DNA of 64,000 nt from Ophiostoma sp. CBS 140.51 (GCA_029298735.1 JANSLP010000005.1:354802-418801), one strand, 5' to 3'. Shown: positions 32,991 to 47,283, counted from the stretch's first letter. Notes: generated by a model not told the origin, from the letters alone. Program-made: numbers and translations.

Positions 32991-35900
32991 CAGGCACAGG
33001 CATGCACAACACACGCCCCTCTCTCTGAATAGATGGCTCCTGCCAAAAGGGAGAAGAGGGCAGGAGCGCAGGGAGGGTCGAGAAGGGTGAGTGCGGTTCG
33101 TGTGTCTTACGACAGCCAGGGCAGAAAGGAAGGCACGGAGTGGAGTGGGGCAGCGCAGCGCAGCATTCAGGTACAGGTACCTGGTCCCAAGGTCAGCATG
33201 CCAGGGATTCTGGTGGTACTGCCATTTCTGTTCTGTGCAACCTTCCCATACGAATGCACCCTCTTGCTCGCGCGATGCGCCCATTCTATTGTCTCTTCCT
33301 TGTCGTCCTCTTGGGTCTTTTTCAGGCACCACTGCCCCCCGGTTAATTGAGGAGGGGAGCGGATGTCGTGAATAGAACTGCATGTGCTGTGTGTTGGGCT
33401 CGCTGTGTGGCCGTGTAAGTACCTGCTGGCAGCCCTCTCAATTGAGAAAGTTCTGTCCCACGATAATTCTGTAGCGCCAGGGGAAAAGAGACGAGGGAAA
33501 GAGCGATCCAGGTACCACGGGACAAAAGTGGGGCACACAGACCCGTGGCCGTTTGTTTCCCTTGTGCATTTGTTCTTGGTGCCCCTGGGAGGCGTGACAC
33601 ACATCCCGTCGTCTGCTCTTTCCCCCCAAAAGTTCGTCCCTTCTCCAATTCCGTAGTCTTGTGTCTCGGCCTACATCTGTTGACGGAAAGAGCAGTCGCT
33701 CAGTCAATATGTCGCTATTCACGAATCCACGTATTTTGCCGGCCGCTTGTCCCTTCTCTGCTTCAGACCATTTTATCGCAACAACAGCGGAGGAAAGAGG
33801 GGCCCGCCAGTGGCCACAACGGGAAGCCCCAACGGGCCCCAAATCGTTCTTTGCTCCGCTCGTCTCTTTTTGCGCCTTTTCACAGCGAATTCGTTTTCCT
33901 TTTTTTTCCCTTATGTCACTCCTCTTTTTCTGAATTCTTTTTTTCCATGTTCTTTTTGCCCTGCTCTCCACATGCTGGAAGCCGCAAGCATTGGTCGGGG
34001 TTCGGTCTGGGCCTGCAAGTCAGAAAAAATCGTCGACCCGCTCCTGCCTCTTTTTCCTAGTTAGTCGCCCCGTGTGGAATGTTGTGGTGTTAGCGTGTTT
34101 TGTCAAGCACTGTCTGGGAGGGGAAAGAGCGCTAGGCCTATCGGCGCGCTGCGTTTTGACGACGGCGTGCAAAAATATAGCGCCTTTTACCGGCGTAGCG
34201 TGCCCCTGCGCTGGTAGTCTCGTAGCGCGCCCGCTGTCACTGGAGGAAGGTACGACTGCCACCTGCAAGATCCGGTAGAGGAGCATGTACCTTTGTTTAT
34301 TCTCTCGTCCGATACCCTTTCCTTCCCTTTTCGACGTTGACCTCCACTAGCGCGCGTTTCTTGTGTTTCAGGGGGCGCCTCCCACCAGTCACAACAACCG
34401 ACTCACACACAACCACAACGGCTGACGGCCAACACAGACACAACAATCCACGAAAGCACCCTAGCACAGCCGCCCCTGCGCTGGCCCCATTATCACCATT
34501 TTTGCGCTGACTTGTGACCCCTGTTCGGCCAGCTCGTCTCGCTGTAACACATCACCGTCGCTGGTAAAGTACATGCATGCTGCCAAGCCCCTAGAACGCC
34601 TCTGCCGATGGGCCACGTCGCCGCGTACACATGGCGTTTTCTCTTTTTCTTCTACGACCCACGACACGACGCCGCACCGATCGGGCAATGGTGTTGTCGT
34701 TGGTGTCTTGGGGTGTCTTGGTATTGCTGGCTCGTCGCTGTTGGCGTCGTCCGAAGCCTGTCCTCCGGTCTCTAACCCATCCCTCGTGCCTCTTTAGTGC
34801 CGCTGTTGGAGCCATTCCGGCCTCCGATTGCACGGTGAATACAGCAGTTTTCAATTGTTCTGTCCGCTTCTCGCTGTAGCGTGGCCGCCGGCGTCATTGA
34901 CGATGGATGGTTGGCCTGAAGAAAATGTCAGAATAGTCACAAAAGCGGTGGACCACGGCGCCGTACCAGCGTGTGCAAGTGGAAAATGCTGGTCCCGTGC
35001 AAAAGACGACGAGAGAGGAAAAAGAAAATGCCGCGCGGTTCGACATGCCCAGCGTTTTTGCCCAGCGTTGCGCCCTGAGTTGCGTCCTGGGCAGCTGATC
35101 TTCAAAAGTACTTCGTACTTCGATCGATTGGCGGTAGACGCACGCGGCCGTGCTTCACTTGGCGCTGGCCACAAGTATCTTACGGATATTTTTGTCGATT
35201 TTTTTAAACATTTGGGCCTGTATCCTGGGCCTGTCCCCGTTTGTATCGACCGGTGTTTCTTGAAGTGCTGGTGCCTTTTGTTTTTTTGTTTTTTTTTTTG
35301 TTTCCTGCCCCCTCGTCTTTCTTTGTTTCCACACATCCAGGGGAAGTGATCGACTTGGCCTTGGGCTTTGTTTTTTTCTGTTTGCCCTCTTTTTTTTATT
35401 TTTTCTTCGGCGTTGTTCCCTTGTTTCTGTTTGCTCTGTTTGCTCTTGTTTCATCCTCGCCGCTCCTTTATTTTATGTCCCCTGTCTTGTCAATACTCCC
35501 CCTTTCAGACGAAACATCTAGCCAATGGGTCAATGAGCCAATGGGCCGCGATGGCTGGGCTGCCATCTTCCACCAGCCTGGGTCCCCGGACGGCCAGCAC
35601 CAGCACCAGCACACGGCCCTTTCTCGACAACACAATCCCTCATCCCCCGGCCTTCGCACACAAGCCGGGCCCTGGCAAAGAGCAGGTTGCGCAAAATCAC
35701 TTTCGGGCCTTCGGGCCACAGAGCAAGCCAAAAGACAGGCATCAAAGGTCACACTGACTAATGGAGCCAGGCCCCAGGAGCCCCTCCAGCAATCATAACA
35801 ACAATCATGCACTCATAAAAGGGAAATGAAGAGACGACGAGGGCCACGACGACTATCGCAAGACTTCACAACCCCAGATGCCAGCAAACAGAGAATAAAA

Positions 35901-38900
35901 CTGCCCGATTGGGACTAGTAAATCGCTCTGCAAGACACAAACGAGATCACCGGATTGTGCCAATCCACAAACAGTCGAACAAAACAATAAGAGGACAAAC
36001 AGGGAGTACATGTACCTCGACGGGCAGGTGCTTCGAGGTTGCGTCAGCACTCTTGGATCATATCAAAACTACCTGCGGGGGCAGGTACTATCTCTTTCGC
36101 AGATTGTGCTCGGCGGGTCGTCGTCGTCAACCTGATATTGTTCTTTGTAAGTGTACACGTACAGACAGCTGATAAGCTTCCTTGCTGCATATCTTGCAAA
36201 CCGAACCACTTGCAAGCACCGCTACCCACGACAATGATGCGGTACTGGCAAGCATTCGTGGAGACGCTCTCCTGAGCTACGAAGAGGCTGGCACAACTTT
36301 GTCTTGTTGATCGGAGCACACAAGGCACGGCGTTTGACTCGCATACCGACGACCACAAAGAGAGGGGACGCTTGCAGCAAACGACACCGAAACGAACAAC
36401 ACATGCACCAGGCATATTGAGAACAAAGAGAGACGAACGACGACAGTGTCTCGGCGCATGTGGCTTCTGTTCTTCCTTACTGTCCCTCCATCGCTGGATC
36501 CTCGCACCCCCTGTCTTAGAAGGCTGGCCAGCCCAGGACGGCCCACTTCTGGCCTGGCCCAGAGCCTGGGTTTGTTGGCGTGATAGCAGGGGCTTCTCTC
36601 TTCTCTTGCCCTCTGTCTCCTCTTTCTTTCTCTTCTCCTCCGCCATGAGACCGTCGTTTTGCCCTGTTGCCTTCTGCATGTCAGCGGGTCCCGGCCTGCG
36701 TGCTTTTCGGTCAGCCCAGAACGACCGTGCATCGAGGCGGATACGAGGCAACGAGGGCCGGAGACAATTCAGGTCGACGAAAAAAGAAACAGGAACGAGA
36801 GGCTGCGGAATCCTGCATTCAACAACAGCACTGTTCTCCCTGCCTCTTCTTTTTTTACTTTGCTCTTCCTCTCTTGGCTGCAGCTGTTGTGGGCCTCTGT
36901 GGCCTTTGGGGCTAACCTTTGGGTATCTTCTCCGGGGCTTTCTTTGACAGCAAAGTCCTTTTACAGTGGCTTTCCCCTGGTGGTGTACGTAAGCCGTCCG
37001 CATGCCATCCGGTCCCTGTCCCTGGTTCCTTGCAGCAGGGAGCTGCAGCCCACTTGCTCTGTCTGGTCCTTTCGAGCTTCTGATTGGCTGTTTGGACGAC
37101 AGCTCCATTCCCCTGACGCACGACCCCTTTCTTGGTTCCCCTTTTCGTCTTTTTGTCAGCTTGTCCACTGCCTTTTGGCGGCTTTGGGGACTTCTGCCTC
37201 TTTGTCTGTCGTCGGACCTGCAGTCAACTGTCTCCTCTTTCCTCCAGTTTTTTCTGCATCGTCGCCAGCAAGTTCGTTCTCTGAGACGCCCCCTGCACAT
37301 GCAACCCCTGATAAGGCGGGGGCTTTTGCTCTTTTCCCCCCTCTTCTTTCTCACTCTTTGTTTTTCTGTGGTCGCTCTCTCTCTCTGTGTGTGCATTTAC
37401 GCAGTATCCTCTCTTGTCTTCTTCTGGTGTAGCCTCTTACGAATACGTGGGCATCGATGCGTGGTCGTGGGTCAAGTTCGGTAAGGGTGCTGTTGTGGCG
37501 AGTAGGCCTTTCTTCCTTTTTGCTGTGGACTGTCATTCGAAAAGATTGAAAAGACTCTGTCTTCGTTTCCCACTCGTCCACTCCCACTGTCGCCATCACA
37601 ACCTCCACTTCGGCCGCTATCCGGGACGTTCGATCCTCCCTGAACGGCGATTTTGGCCTTGAAACCACAAGCGAAATTACCTTCCCGTTGTGACGGGTTT
37701 TCAGTGCCCTGTTCCAGGCCCTACTGGGACTTTTTCTGGCACCTTCTGGCAGTCTCCCGTTGACGGCTGCACCGGTTGGATCCCCCTATTCCACGATGCG
37801 AAAAAGCTTGGCTTTCCGATGGGGCCCAAAAGCGGAGGATCTTCCCATTCCTCCCATCGACCCTCTCTGCCCATCATTGCCTGGAATTGACTGTGTGGGC
37901 AGTCGCCAGTAAGAGTCCAGGCTGGTCTGGCTTCTGGCCGCCGCCACGATTGCCCACCTCGCCCACATTGTCCAATGCCTGACACTGCAAAAAGGACGAG
38001 GCTCCATCTTTTCCCCTTTTGCCAAACCTGTTTATAGCGTTACACCATTGCCGTGCGGCCCCTCCATCCAACCACCTTTTCGCCATGTCGAATGCGCGAT
38101 ACGAAGACAACGAATACCAAGAAACATCGATCTTCAGAGGCGAACGTGCAAAGCCTTGTCTTTTGTTTATTTTTGGTCTCGAGAGTCTGTTCTGGGCCCC
38201 TTGCACCCTGGCCTTTTGAATACTGAAGTGTTTTTGTGTTCCAACGGAGGTTGGGGTCGATGCTCGTATCCAAAATCCGGTTTTCCATGTCAACAATGGA
38301 GATATTGCTCTGCGCGATCTTCTCTCGCGGCCTGCACCTCTCAATCACACCCGTTCTTACCCGCAATCGACGGAACATTTGCGCTTGGATTGTCTCTGAT
38401 GATGTGCACCAAGACATTGCCAATGCTTGCGTGCACAACTTGGACAGCTGGCAGCATGAACACTTCCTCCCTGTGTTCGTGTATTTTTGTACAAGTGTAC
38501 TACGAGTGTGGTGGTCCAGTGGCCGCCCTCGCCTGGGCTTTTGTGCTAATGCACAAAACAGGGAGAAATTCACGGGTTCCAAGACATACATGCTTTTGCA
38601 GGGCGAAAAAGTACAAAGCATTTGCATTCAACTCGATTCGGAGCCAGCACAATATGTGCAGCTGTAGTGCAGCTACTCGACGCGACCAAAAGCTCTTTAG
38701 CATCCTCTCCTTTCACGTCCATCCCTGCCGTTGGCCAACATGCTTGGGCCTCTTCATCGCCTCCTGCCTTGCTTGGCCTTTTTTTCCTTATACCACCCCG
38801 TGCCCGAGATTTATGGGCATGACAATATCTATTTTTCTACCCGTTCTCTCGTCGAGTGTTCTGAATATTATGTGGTCTGCAGGGCGCGGAAGAAAACCAG

Positions 38901-40910
38901 AAGAAAAAGGAGGCGCAGCCCACGCGCCGGAATATTGGCGGCGAGACCAGTGCTATGGTCGAGGATAGTCTCCATGTCTTACGGAAGACGCGGAGGAATT
39001 GCATTCGTATATTTTTTCCTGTTCTTTTACGATACAGTTCTCGCGGTCCATCGTGGACATACTGAACAGTTCGTCTTCCCGAGCTCGCGGGTCACGACAT
39101 TTGACGTACGACGCCGGGATGGCCAATATTGAAGGGCGTGCGACGTACGACTTCATACAGATATTCGTGTAGCCACTTTTGCATCGGGTATGCTTCCCAT
39201 AGAGTATTCCGCACTTTGTGGTGTGCGTCCGGACAGGTAAAGTGCCTCCTGATATTTGATGCCGCGTATGCGTGTGGAGAAAATATCAAAAGAAAGCCGT
39301 CCTGTTTGGAAGGGAGAGCAACATTTTTCGAGGGTTCAATTTCCCCCAACTTTTCCTTGGTTTTTTTTTTTTGTCTTGTTTGACACGCCCCCCCTTTTCT
39401 CCGCTGTCCATCCGTCCATCTCGAAATTCCATCTTGCGTCTACCACAATCAAACGCCAAGATTGAGGGTAAGAGGCAAAATACATACAAGAAGAGTAAGG
39501 ACCCGTCGGCCGCGAAACAGTCCATCACCAAGGCCACATCCGGGGCACGGTGAACGGTGCATCGGAACGAAAATAGACACAAAGAGGCTGTCTTGATATG
39601 GTCCGTGTTTCCAGATGCCATGGTTTTGTGAGAGTCGAAACAATCTCAATATTATTGAAGAAATCTACTGTGTACAGTTCAGGGTCTTTTCCTCGTGGTA
39701 AACAAATGATAGCATCACGCCCCTCCCCATCCAGCGAAGTCTGGCCCTTGAGCTATCCTCGGGGACGCGTCAATCCTCATTAGTTATATTAAAGAGACCA
39801 GGCCCAGCACTGCCACGGGACATTACTCGATCGAGAGCTCCATTTCTTGGATATGAAATGATGTCCTAATATAGAATAATCCAACATCGCCGCCAAGAAA
39901 ACCAAGGTAGCCGGAAATCAAAGCTCCCGAATACCTGGTCAATGAAATAACAAGCAAGAAGGGAACTCTAGAGCTATGCTCAGTTATTTGAGTCCATCTG
40001 CTTGAAGCAGGATCACCTCGAACAAGCAGACAGTGCAATTGGCTTATGATGTGGTTTTGTCGATTACCGTGGAGAGAAACGAAACGAAAACAAACCTTGT
40101 CACACTGAAGCTGTCCAGACGATTCCTGTTGACTGAGAAGATATGACAAGAGGACGTTGGAGGAAAGCGATTGGTTTATGCTCACCTCTTCCCCAGAGGT
40201 AAGTGACTTGGTTTGATTGTTTCTGTGCTATTGTACATCAATGTCCTTGTGTCTCGATGCGTGACGTATGGCGTGCCTGAAGCCAAACAGTAGTGACAGG
40301 GCGGCATTTCAGGATCCTACTGTCCTACGTTTCGAGACAAGATAATTATGTGCTCCAGAATTCTTTCCCTCCTTCCATTTGCTTCATCAGTTATTGCCTC
40401 CAGTACTTGTTTATCCCCGCTTATGTGTGTGCATCCTCGTCCAGAAGGGAAAGGTTGTCATCAAATGCCATCGCATTTACGATAGGTTATTCCATGAATC
40501 AGATACTGTGGATGAATAACGAACAATACACTAACAACAAAAGCAAATAGATTAGACGCAGTGCCATCCTGCTTTTGAAAGCCAGACAATATGAGAATTT
40601 CCTCATAACTTGTCTCTCTTTATGAACACTTCTCCCTGGATGAAAGGAGGCTAGACATGCCAGCACATCGTCCCCCGTGTTCACGACAACATACCGCGAC
40701 GAATGTCACGAGAGCAAATGTCTTCCGGTAGTTACCAAAGAGGGCATATTATTTCTCTACGTGTCTTTTAGGACAGACATGTCCATCGAACGCGAGTCTG
40801 GACAGAATGTGAAAGCATAGACCATACACACCCTCTCACTTTCAAAAATTCAATCTGCACGAGTCACTATAAGGACCATTATGCCACGAGCAGGTCGCGT
40901 CAGTCGAATT

Positions 40911-40974
40911 CATCCATTGTCTAGGAAGAGCAGACGAGTTAACATCCATTGTCTAGGAAGAGCAGACGAGTTAA
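40911..40974. repeat. Perfect 32-bp tandem duplication
   Basis: The 32 bases at 40911-40942 (beginning CATCCATTGTC and ending GACGAGTTAA) are repeated exactly at 40943-40974. There is no mismatch, which suggests a recent duplication or selection. It lies in non-coding, relatively AT-rich DNA. Confidence 0.95.
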
Positions 40975-43910
40975 GAAAATATGGCTCGCGAATTGACCCT
41001 CAAAACGAGAAAAAACAAATGCCGACGCGTTTATATCGCCACATTTCAAACATGCATTGTATACCACGGAGCATTCTGCTGACAGTATCATACAGAGTTT
41101 CACGACTAGATGTGGCGTCCCATGCTATGCCATGCCACTTGCTTCTTCCAACTACTCATAAAAAGCGAAAACGGGTGCTATGTTCTGTCTCCCTCGCATA
41201 TGCGTCACCCTTCCACAATGCAGACAGGCCCAAGCACAGAGCTTTACTTCATTTCAACGACAAACAAACACAGCACCTCTCGTGGCCCTCAACCGCCCAC
41301 TAAGGAGTTTCAAGTGGTGCTCATGAACTGGACGACTTGCTTCTCTATCAAGTGACGCGGGTGCACTCGGCGTGCTCCCCAGAGAGTATGCTCCATTCAA
41401 CGAATTCTGGCCAAAGTTATCAAACTTTTCCACGAAGCATAGTGGCCCTCGGTCTGAGAACAGCACTATCCCAACCATTCGGTTAAGTCGTTAATCTTGG
41501 GGGGAAACCATCCCCGTACTCTTATTGAGCCTTCAATCCTCTCCCCTAGCGCGCCTTCGATGTTACGAGTGCGAGCCTGATCGAGCAGGATACAACGGGA
41601 TGAGCAAGAAAGCGTCAATCCGACGAGGTGGAATACAAAGGACGCCTTATCAAGCCCAGTCAAGGCGTGCAAAAGTGGTGCATCAGCTACAGATGGCTAC
41701 GGTAGCACCTTCATGTGCAAGTGGGAGGACTCAATGGAACAAAAAGAGAAGCCGGCCGGGCGACGCCGTTCCGCTACCAATGGCTCTCCGAGCTCTCTTT
41801 TGTCACCCTTACAGTCGTCACTAGTCTTTGCTCATCGGTCAGTATTGTCTCCTTCACTTGGTAGTGGCAAGTCATCTGGAGAAGGCACATGAAATCCTTC
41901 ACACGACCATGCCAAATCCCGCTACTTCTCTTGGGTACCATGATGGTCCGGGACACATTTCCATGCACAAGAATATCGGCGAGTCTGCAGATGAATTAAA
42001 AACGGGCGAATCCTTCAAGGTCGGTGCAAAAGTTTTGCCCGGGGCTCGGCAATCCGGGATTGCCAGCCGACGAGGGCGATGATACATTGTCCACGGCCCT
42101 TGCCCTCTCATTTTTTGCACCCTTTTTCGCACACCCAAGCTCCGTGGTAGGTGAGGAATAGCCGAGAAAGAGTGTCATAAATCGGCAGTGATGACGCCGG
42201 TGATGCTGTGGGCGCTGAAGAATTCTCTGGCACAGAGAGGGAGTGAGACGCGGCTCAAAGGCTTGGCGCGTAGGGTAGGAGACGAAGGGGCGCTGTCTCT
42301 CGCAATGAGCGTATATGTACAACACAGAGCTGTCGCTCTTCGCTCTTTGCTCTTCCCTCCGTCTCTGCCATACTCCCTCCGCCTTTCCACGGCCTATTTA
42401 TGTCCACGGGCGGCCTCACGACTGCCATGTCTAACCACCAGCTTTCACCCCGAATTCGGTGCCGTGAGACTCATGCGCCATTCGGGCTGCCTCTCGTTAT
42501 GAATAAAGCGACTCGAATGTTGAAAAGAAAATAAGAAGGCGTTTTCAAGTGCATCATCACGGCATGAGAAGGAGATCATCTTGTAGCCGGAAAAAAATAG
42601 ACGTGGTGAAACACTTCACCCGATAAAAAAGATCCGACAGACATGGTAGACAAAAAGAAGCATGTCGTAAAACGCCTAGGAAAGCTTATCGGGCAGCGAA
42701 ACAAAGGATTCGTCTGTCTCCTTCGTTCGTTCCGTCCCCTTTCCCTTCTCCTTTCCATTCCCTTGGAGCCAAAAAGCTCTTTCGGTTTTCTGATTTGTGG
42801 GGCTCTTGAGTTTTTGTGGCTCCAACTCTGCAAGAAGGATACATCGCGTCTGTCGCCCTGCGGCCCCCCCTCGACCGCTCCGCTGTGTCTTTTTCTTGAC
42901 GGAGGCACAGCAGGGATCGGCAACCATCGTTTTTGGCCCCCTGTTCTGCTACCCATGCATCGAGTCGAGCACTCAACAAAGGTGCGTGACATGACAAGAA
43001 GCTGAGAAGCTAAAAAGCAAGAAACGCTTCATCAGATCTCGCCCAATCGAAATATAGCTGGGGCACTCTGACCACGTTCCTGTTCTTGACGGCTGGACAC
43101 TGAACAGAGCAGAACCTCGTGTGAAGGGTCCGGGGTACAACCTGATAGCCCAGCGGTGAGATCGCCGACATGTAAAGGGCGGATGTTCGGCAAAGGTCGT
43201 AGAAGGCAACTTTTGACACACAAAGGTAACCTGGGCTATGAGGTTTCTCAACCCAATATCCCAAATATTCCCCGGTAGCCAATGAAAGTGCAAAGATGGG
43301 CGAATTCAGGACCCAGCACAGGGCGGAAAGGATAAAATCCCTGCCTCATCCACTGCGGAATGGAGCAATCACCAAACCACAATCTCGTCGAGCCTGGTAT
43401 GCACAACAAAAACAGCAAGCAACACCAAAGGGCAAAGCAAAGTACCACCAGAACCCCCGTCCATATCACAGTGCCCAGGCACACACACATGTAGAGGCAT
43501 TTATTTGTGATATTTCTGGTCCTGTCGTTTGTTCCTGCCGTTGGCGGCTGGGCGGCTCACGGTTGGTTTCTTTTCTGTCCCTTCGGGTCAGCCCAGATCG
43601 CCTGGTAAGGCAGAAAGGATTGCCAAGGGTGTCAGTCGTGTTCCTTTTTTGTCGTTTTTTGTTCTCCTGTTTCTTAGATCTGGCCGTAGGTGGTTTCTTG
43701 TGCTTGTGTGTATCTGTGTGGACAGAAAACAAGCATCGCGGCTACGTTTCCTGTATGCAGTTTGTACACTGCAAATACACGGCCGGTAGCAATGTCCTGT
43801 CATGTCAAATGCTGACCTGTTAACCTGCCCAAAAAAAAAGGACGTCAATATCAACATGCTAATGGAGATCCCAAGAAGGACCGGCACCAATACATGAGTG
43901 AAGAAGAAAA

Positions 43911-43930
43911 GGAAAGAAAAGGAAAGAAAA
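43911..43930. repeat. 10-bp purine tandem repeat
   Basis: GGAAAGAAAA occurs twice in tandem, flanked by related purine sequence. Confidence 0.8.
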
Positions 43931-46285
43931 AAAACAGGGAAGCTAGGCTGAATATGCAAGAACATTCAAAAGCAATGGTGACCCTGCAGGTTGTAAGCTG
44001 CAAGTGACCCCTTGCTTAGCCAGAAAAGGCAGCTTACCAGAAAAGAGTCAAGTTTATCTCTCATGTCTTCTGTCCGCCTCCCCTCACAGGACACCCAACA
44101 CGAGCACATTGCTGCACCGGCGCTGGTAAAAACAGCGGAGTAAGGCCGGCGAGGTGACACCAAATTTAAAAGAGGGGAGGCGAGTGGGGCAGGGTTCAGG
44201 AGGAGACAAAGAGGAGTCGAAATCACCTCGAAGGTGGTGGCCTCGAGGCGACGACCGTTGGAGAAAGCTTGTCATGTTTGTCGAACTGAGTGTACCTTTG
44301 TATCTGAGCGGCAGGCAGAGCGTGAGAAGCTGAAAGGTTAGGATGGGTCTCGACTTCCAACAGCGCCAAAGACAAAGTAAGGATTAAACGACAAAGTGGG
44401 CATGCGAGGCATGATGCCGACGTTTCTCCACACCATCCCACCCAGTCCTCTGATTCGTGCGAGTTCGAACGATGCATCTGGCGATCGTCAAAAACAAGGG
44501 GCCTTCGTGTAGAGCGCTGCACCCTGTCTGTGATGTGGAAAGCGAGAACGACCAGAATAAAGCGATTTCGATATGTGGGCAAGGGGAGCAAGTGGAGGCT
44601 TTCACGAGCTTCGCCCAGCATGCGGCGCTTTTCGTCTGTCTCTTCTCAGTATGTCGGCATGGCCGTGATCATCGCCGGCTTTGGTGCACAGGATGCAGTT
44701 GCAGGGGCTCTGAGCCTTGGCCTTGGGGGCTTTGGAGAGCCTTCGTTCTGGACCTGGAGCCGCATCAGGAAGGAGCTGGTTGTGGCCGTTGCGCCTACCC
44801 AAGCGCACGGCAGTTGTCGACTGCTCTTTCTCATTTTGTGCATGGTCGTCGCACGGTCGTCGCATCACGCTTTCCTCAATTCTTTTATGGTGTTCCTTCC
44901 TTGACTCGTGTTTGTTTTGTCTCGTGTCTTTCTCCGCAAGGCTAATTCCCCCTTATTTCCACAGCGAAGCAGGAACTCGCCATCCGCTCTTTCCCCCTGA
45001 CGATACTGAATACAGCTCATGATGGTCACACCCTGAATGGGACAGGAACGCGAGCATCATATCATGTCACAGACGCCGTCGATGTCGCTTTTCCCAAGCT
45101 GGAAAACGAGCACTGCGCCCAAGAGATATCGAAAAAGGTTTTCTTATTCTTCTCATTGCCGCCCATTGTTGATCGTCTGGATCTGGCACTACTTAGTGTC
45201 GTTCATCTCCCTTCAAGGCAGATTTACCACGATATACATCAGAGATACATCACATGACAAGTCTTTCTTCAACGCCCTGAGGCACCCGTATTTTTCTTCT
45301 GGGCATCCCCCCTTTGTGCAGCGCCGATCTTCAACCAAAAAGACCGTTACAAGACACAATTCGGCCAACAAGACAGAAAAGACGTTGCCTGTCGTCCTAT
45401 TAGCGCACGCCAAGCTCCAGCTAGGCCACACTGTGCTCTGTGCTCGCAGTCGAGGTGCGGCGACCCAAGCTCCAAGACAGGCAAAGAGTGAGTGGGAACT
45501 GCGGGAAACCCTACGGATGCCACTCCGCGGGCGAGTCAAATGGCATGGGAAAGGAAAAAGAAAGTGCCATTGAAGAAGATGGGAAAAGAGGTTGTGATTA
45601 AGCTTAAACAGCCACCGAAATTATCTCAAAGACTTGGGCGAATATCCACAAGTCAAGTACGATGAAGTGTTGGCCGAATGGCTGCTTCATTTTTATCCCC
45701 AGCTGTCTCCTTCCCTCTCTGTGGCCATTCTTCGTTATATCTTCCTTCCTTCTTTCCCCCCTTTCATACGTCGCACTCATAGCTCCTTCGCGTCGGCACT
45801 GTCATTAAAAAAAGGGAAAGGGGCAGGCGGAAGGAGTCAACACGAGAAATTGTGTAAATGCTAGACGTTGAGCAGACGAAAGAAGAACGGCACGATGGAA
45901 AGAGGATGGGAAACAGAAACACGAAACGCAGGAAAAGAAATTACGACGTAACGTTTTCCCTTTTTTCTCCCAACCGCGCGAGAGGAAGCACCAGACCCAA
46001 CCAAAAGATGCCAGGCTTGAATCATGCTCTGGAAATATCGTGCCCGGGAAAGGAACAATGAAGCCAAGACGCGGACCCCAGACCAAGGGCACAGGCAGCA
46101 GACGCGAAAGAATGGAAAGAACGAAAAAAAGAATGAAGTGAAAGAAGGGACGACCCTCAGCACCCAATCACGGGAACCGGAGAACCACAAAAATGGCAGG
46201 AACCCAGAACGCTAACACGCCCAGCCCGCCTGCATAGCCACGGAGCAGTCAAAGGGAGGGGAAGCGCTTTTCGGGGCTCAGGGGG

Positions 46286-46307
46286 GCTCTGGAGGAGCTC
46301 TGGAGGA
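46286..46307. repeat. 11-bp perfect tandem repeat
   Basis: GCTCTGGAGGA occurs twice in direct succession in non-coding DNA. Confidence 0.85.
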
Positions 46308-47089
46308 AGAATACAGGGCATAAAGCGCCCTGAAAGAAAGACAATAGCCCCAAAACTCAAGGGGATGCCGAGCCCGCAGACAGCACGGCGAGGCTGAGCA
46401 CAGGTATCGGCCGTGGCCGTCTCTTCCCTCGACCGCAGACCGGTTTCCCTCTGGGATTCAAATGTATTTTGAGAACGAAAAAGGAAGTCGTAGATAGAAT
46501 GAAACGACGCAAAACAAGAAGGAACGATACAAAATTATGACGCAGTCCGAAAGAAGCCATTTTCAGTCATTTTCATAAATCTACTTAACTCGAGCCTTAG
46601 CTGCCAATCTCCAACCATCCATCTTTGTATCGATCCGACATCTGAAAACCATCTCTTTCAGCTAAATGAACTGTCGTCTCACTTGCATCCCAGACGTCGA
46701 CAGTTAACGCCAGAGAACATTCCCAACTACATACTCAATACGCCATTTTACTACTGCTCTTCGTAGAGCGTCCCTGCAACGGCGGTATCAAACCGTTCGC
46801 CCTGACCCAAAGACCAGGGGGTTGTTGCCTTGCGAAGCGAGACGCACGCGCGAAAAGGGGGCCAGGCCTGTTTCTGCCCTAACAGTGGACCAACCCAACA
46901 TTCGACCACCACAACGACCGAACTTGCCCGCTACGACGTACTTCTTTCGTACCTTCCCTGTCAGCCATCCTGTCTTGGGACCTGGGAAGGCGCGCCCAGG
47001 AAAAAGAAGACAAGACGAAAAGAGAAAGAACAAGCCCAGGATCAAGGGCATGCACGCCGTTGACTGACGTTCTTGCCGATCGTCTGTCC

Positions 47090-47283
47090 GTTCTTACCTC
47101 TTTCCATTTTGCCTTTGAACCTCGCTTGGCTTTCTTGACATTCTTGGCCTCCTTTCATTCATCTTGACCTTTTTCTTTCCAATCCTCCCACCTGCAACCA
47201 TTCCTCTTCCTTCATCCTTCAACCAACCTGTATCTCTTCCGTCACCTTCCCACCTTACCTCATCACTCTCTCTCCCCCTTTTG
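47090..47283 (+). promoter_or_regulatory. Pyrimidine-rich leader of the zinc-cluster factor
   Basis: A nearly continuous C/T tract on the coding strand runs up to the first in-frame ATG at 47284. Such tracts commonly mark the transcription-start region of fungal genes. The open frame extends back to 47164, but it starts with TTG and translates into Pro/Ser/Leu-rich text typical of a leader. Confidence 0.55.

Larger units (their letters stand above)
32991..47089. other. About 14 kb gene-free region upstream of the zinc-cluster factor
   Basis: No frame shows a recognisable product. The longest frames (36044-37396, -, 450 codons; 38048-38968, +, 306 codons) overlap open frames on the opposite strand and look like composition effects. 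Local structure: C/T-rich blocks at 33.5-34.1 kb and 36.5-37.4 kb; a lower-GC block at about 39.6-41.1 kb with a perfect 32-bp tandem duplication; small repeats at 43911 and 46286; TACGACGTA words at 45942 and 46932. The whole stretch may be regulatory for the Upc2-like gene or may encode non-coding RNA. Confidence 0.5.

Noticed and set aside
32509..33090. 193-codon Lys/Arg/Glu-rich frame (+)
   Set aside because: It is the complement of the pyrimidine-rich upstream tract of the GH128 gene.
36044..37396. 450-codon open frame (-)
   Set aside because: Arg/Lys/Gln-rich text with no family likeness, overlapping open frames on the + strand (36372-36947, 36659-37432). Purine/pyrimidine skew explains the lack of stops.
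38048..38968. 306-codon open frame (+)
   Set aside because: Cys/Ser/Pro-rich, no recognisable domain, overlapped by minus-strand frames. No supporting splice or promoter signal.
44530..44904. 124-codon hydrophobic frame (+)
   Set aside because: It has a membrane-like middle part, but no homology, no conserved start region and no splice partners; probably chance.
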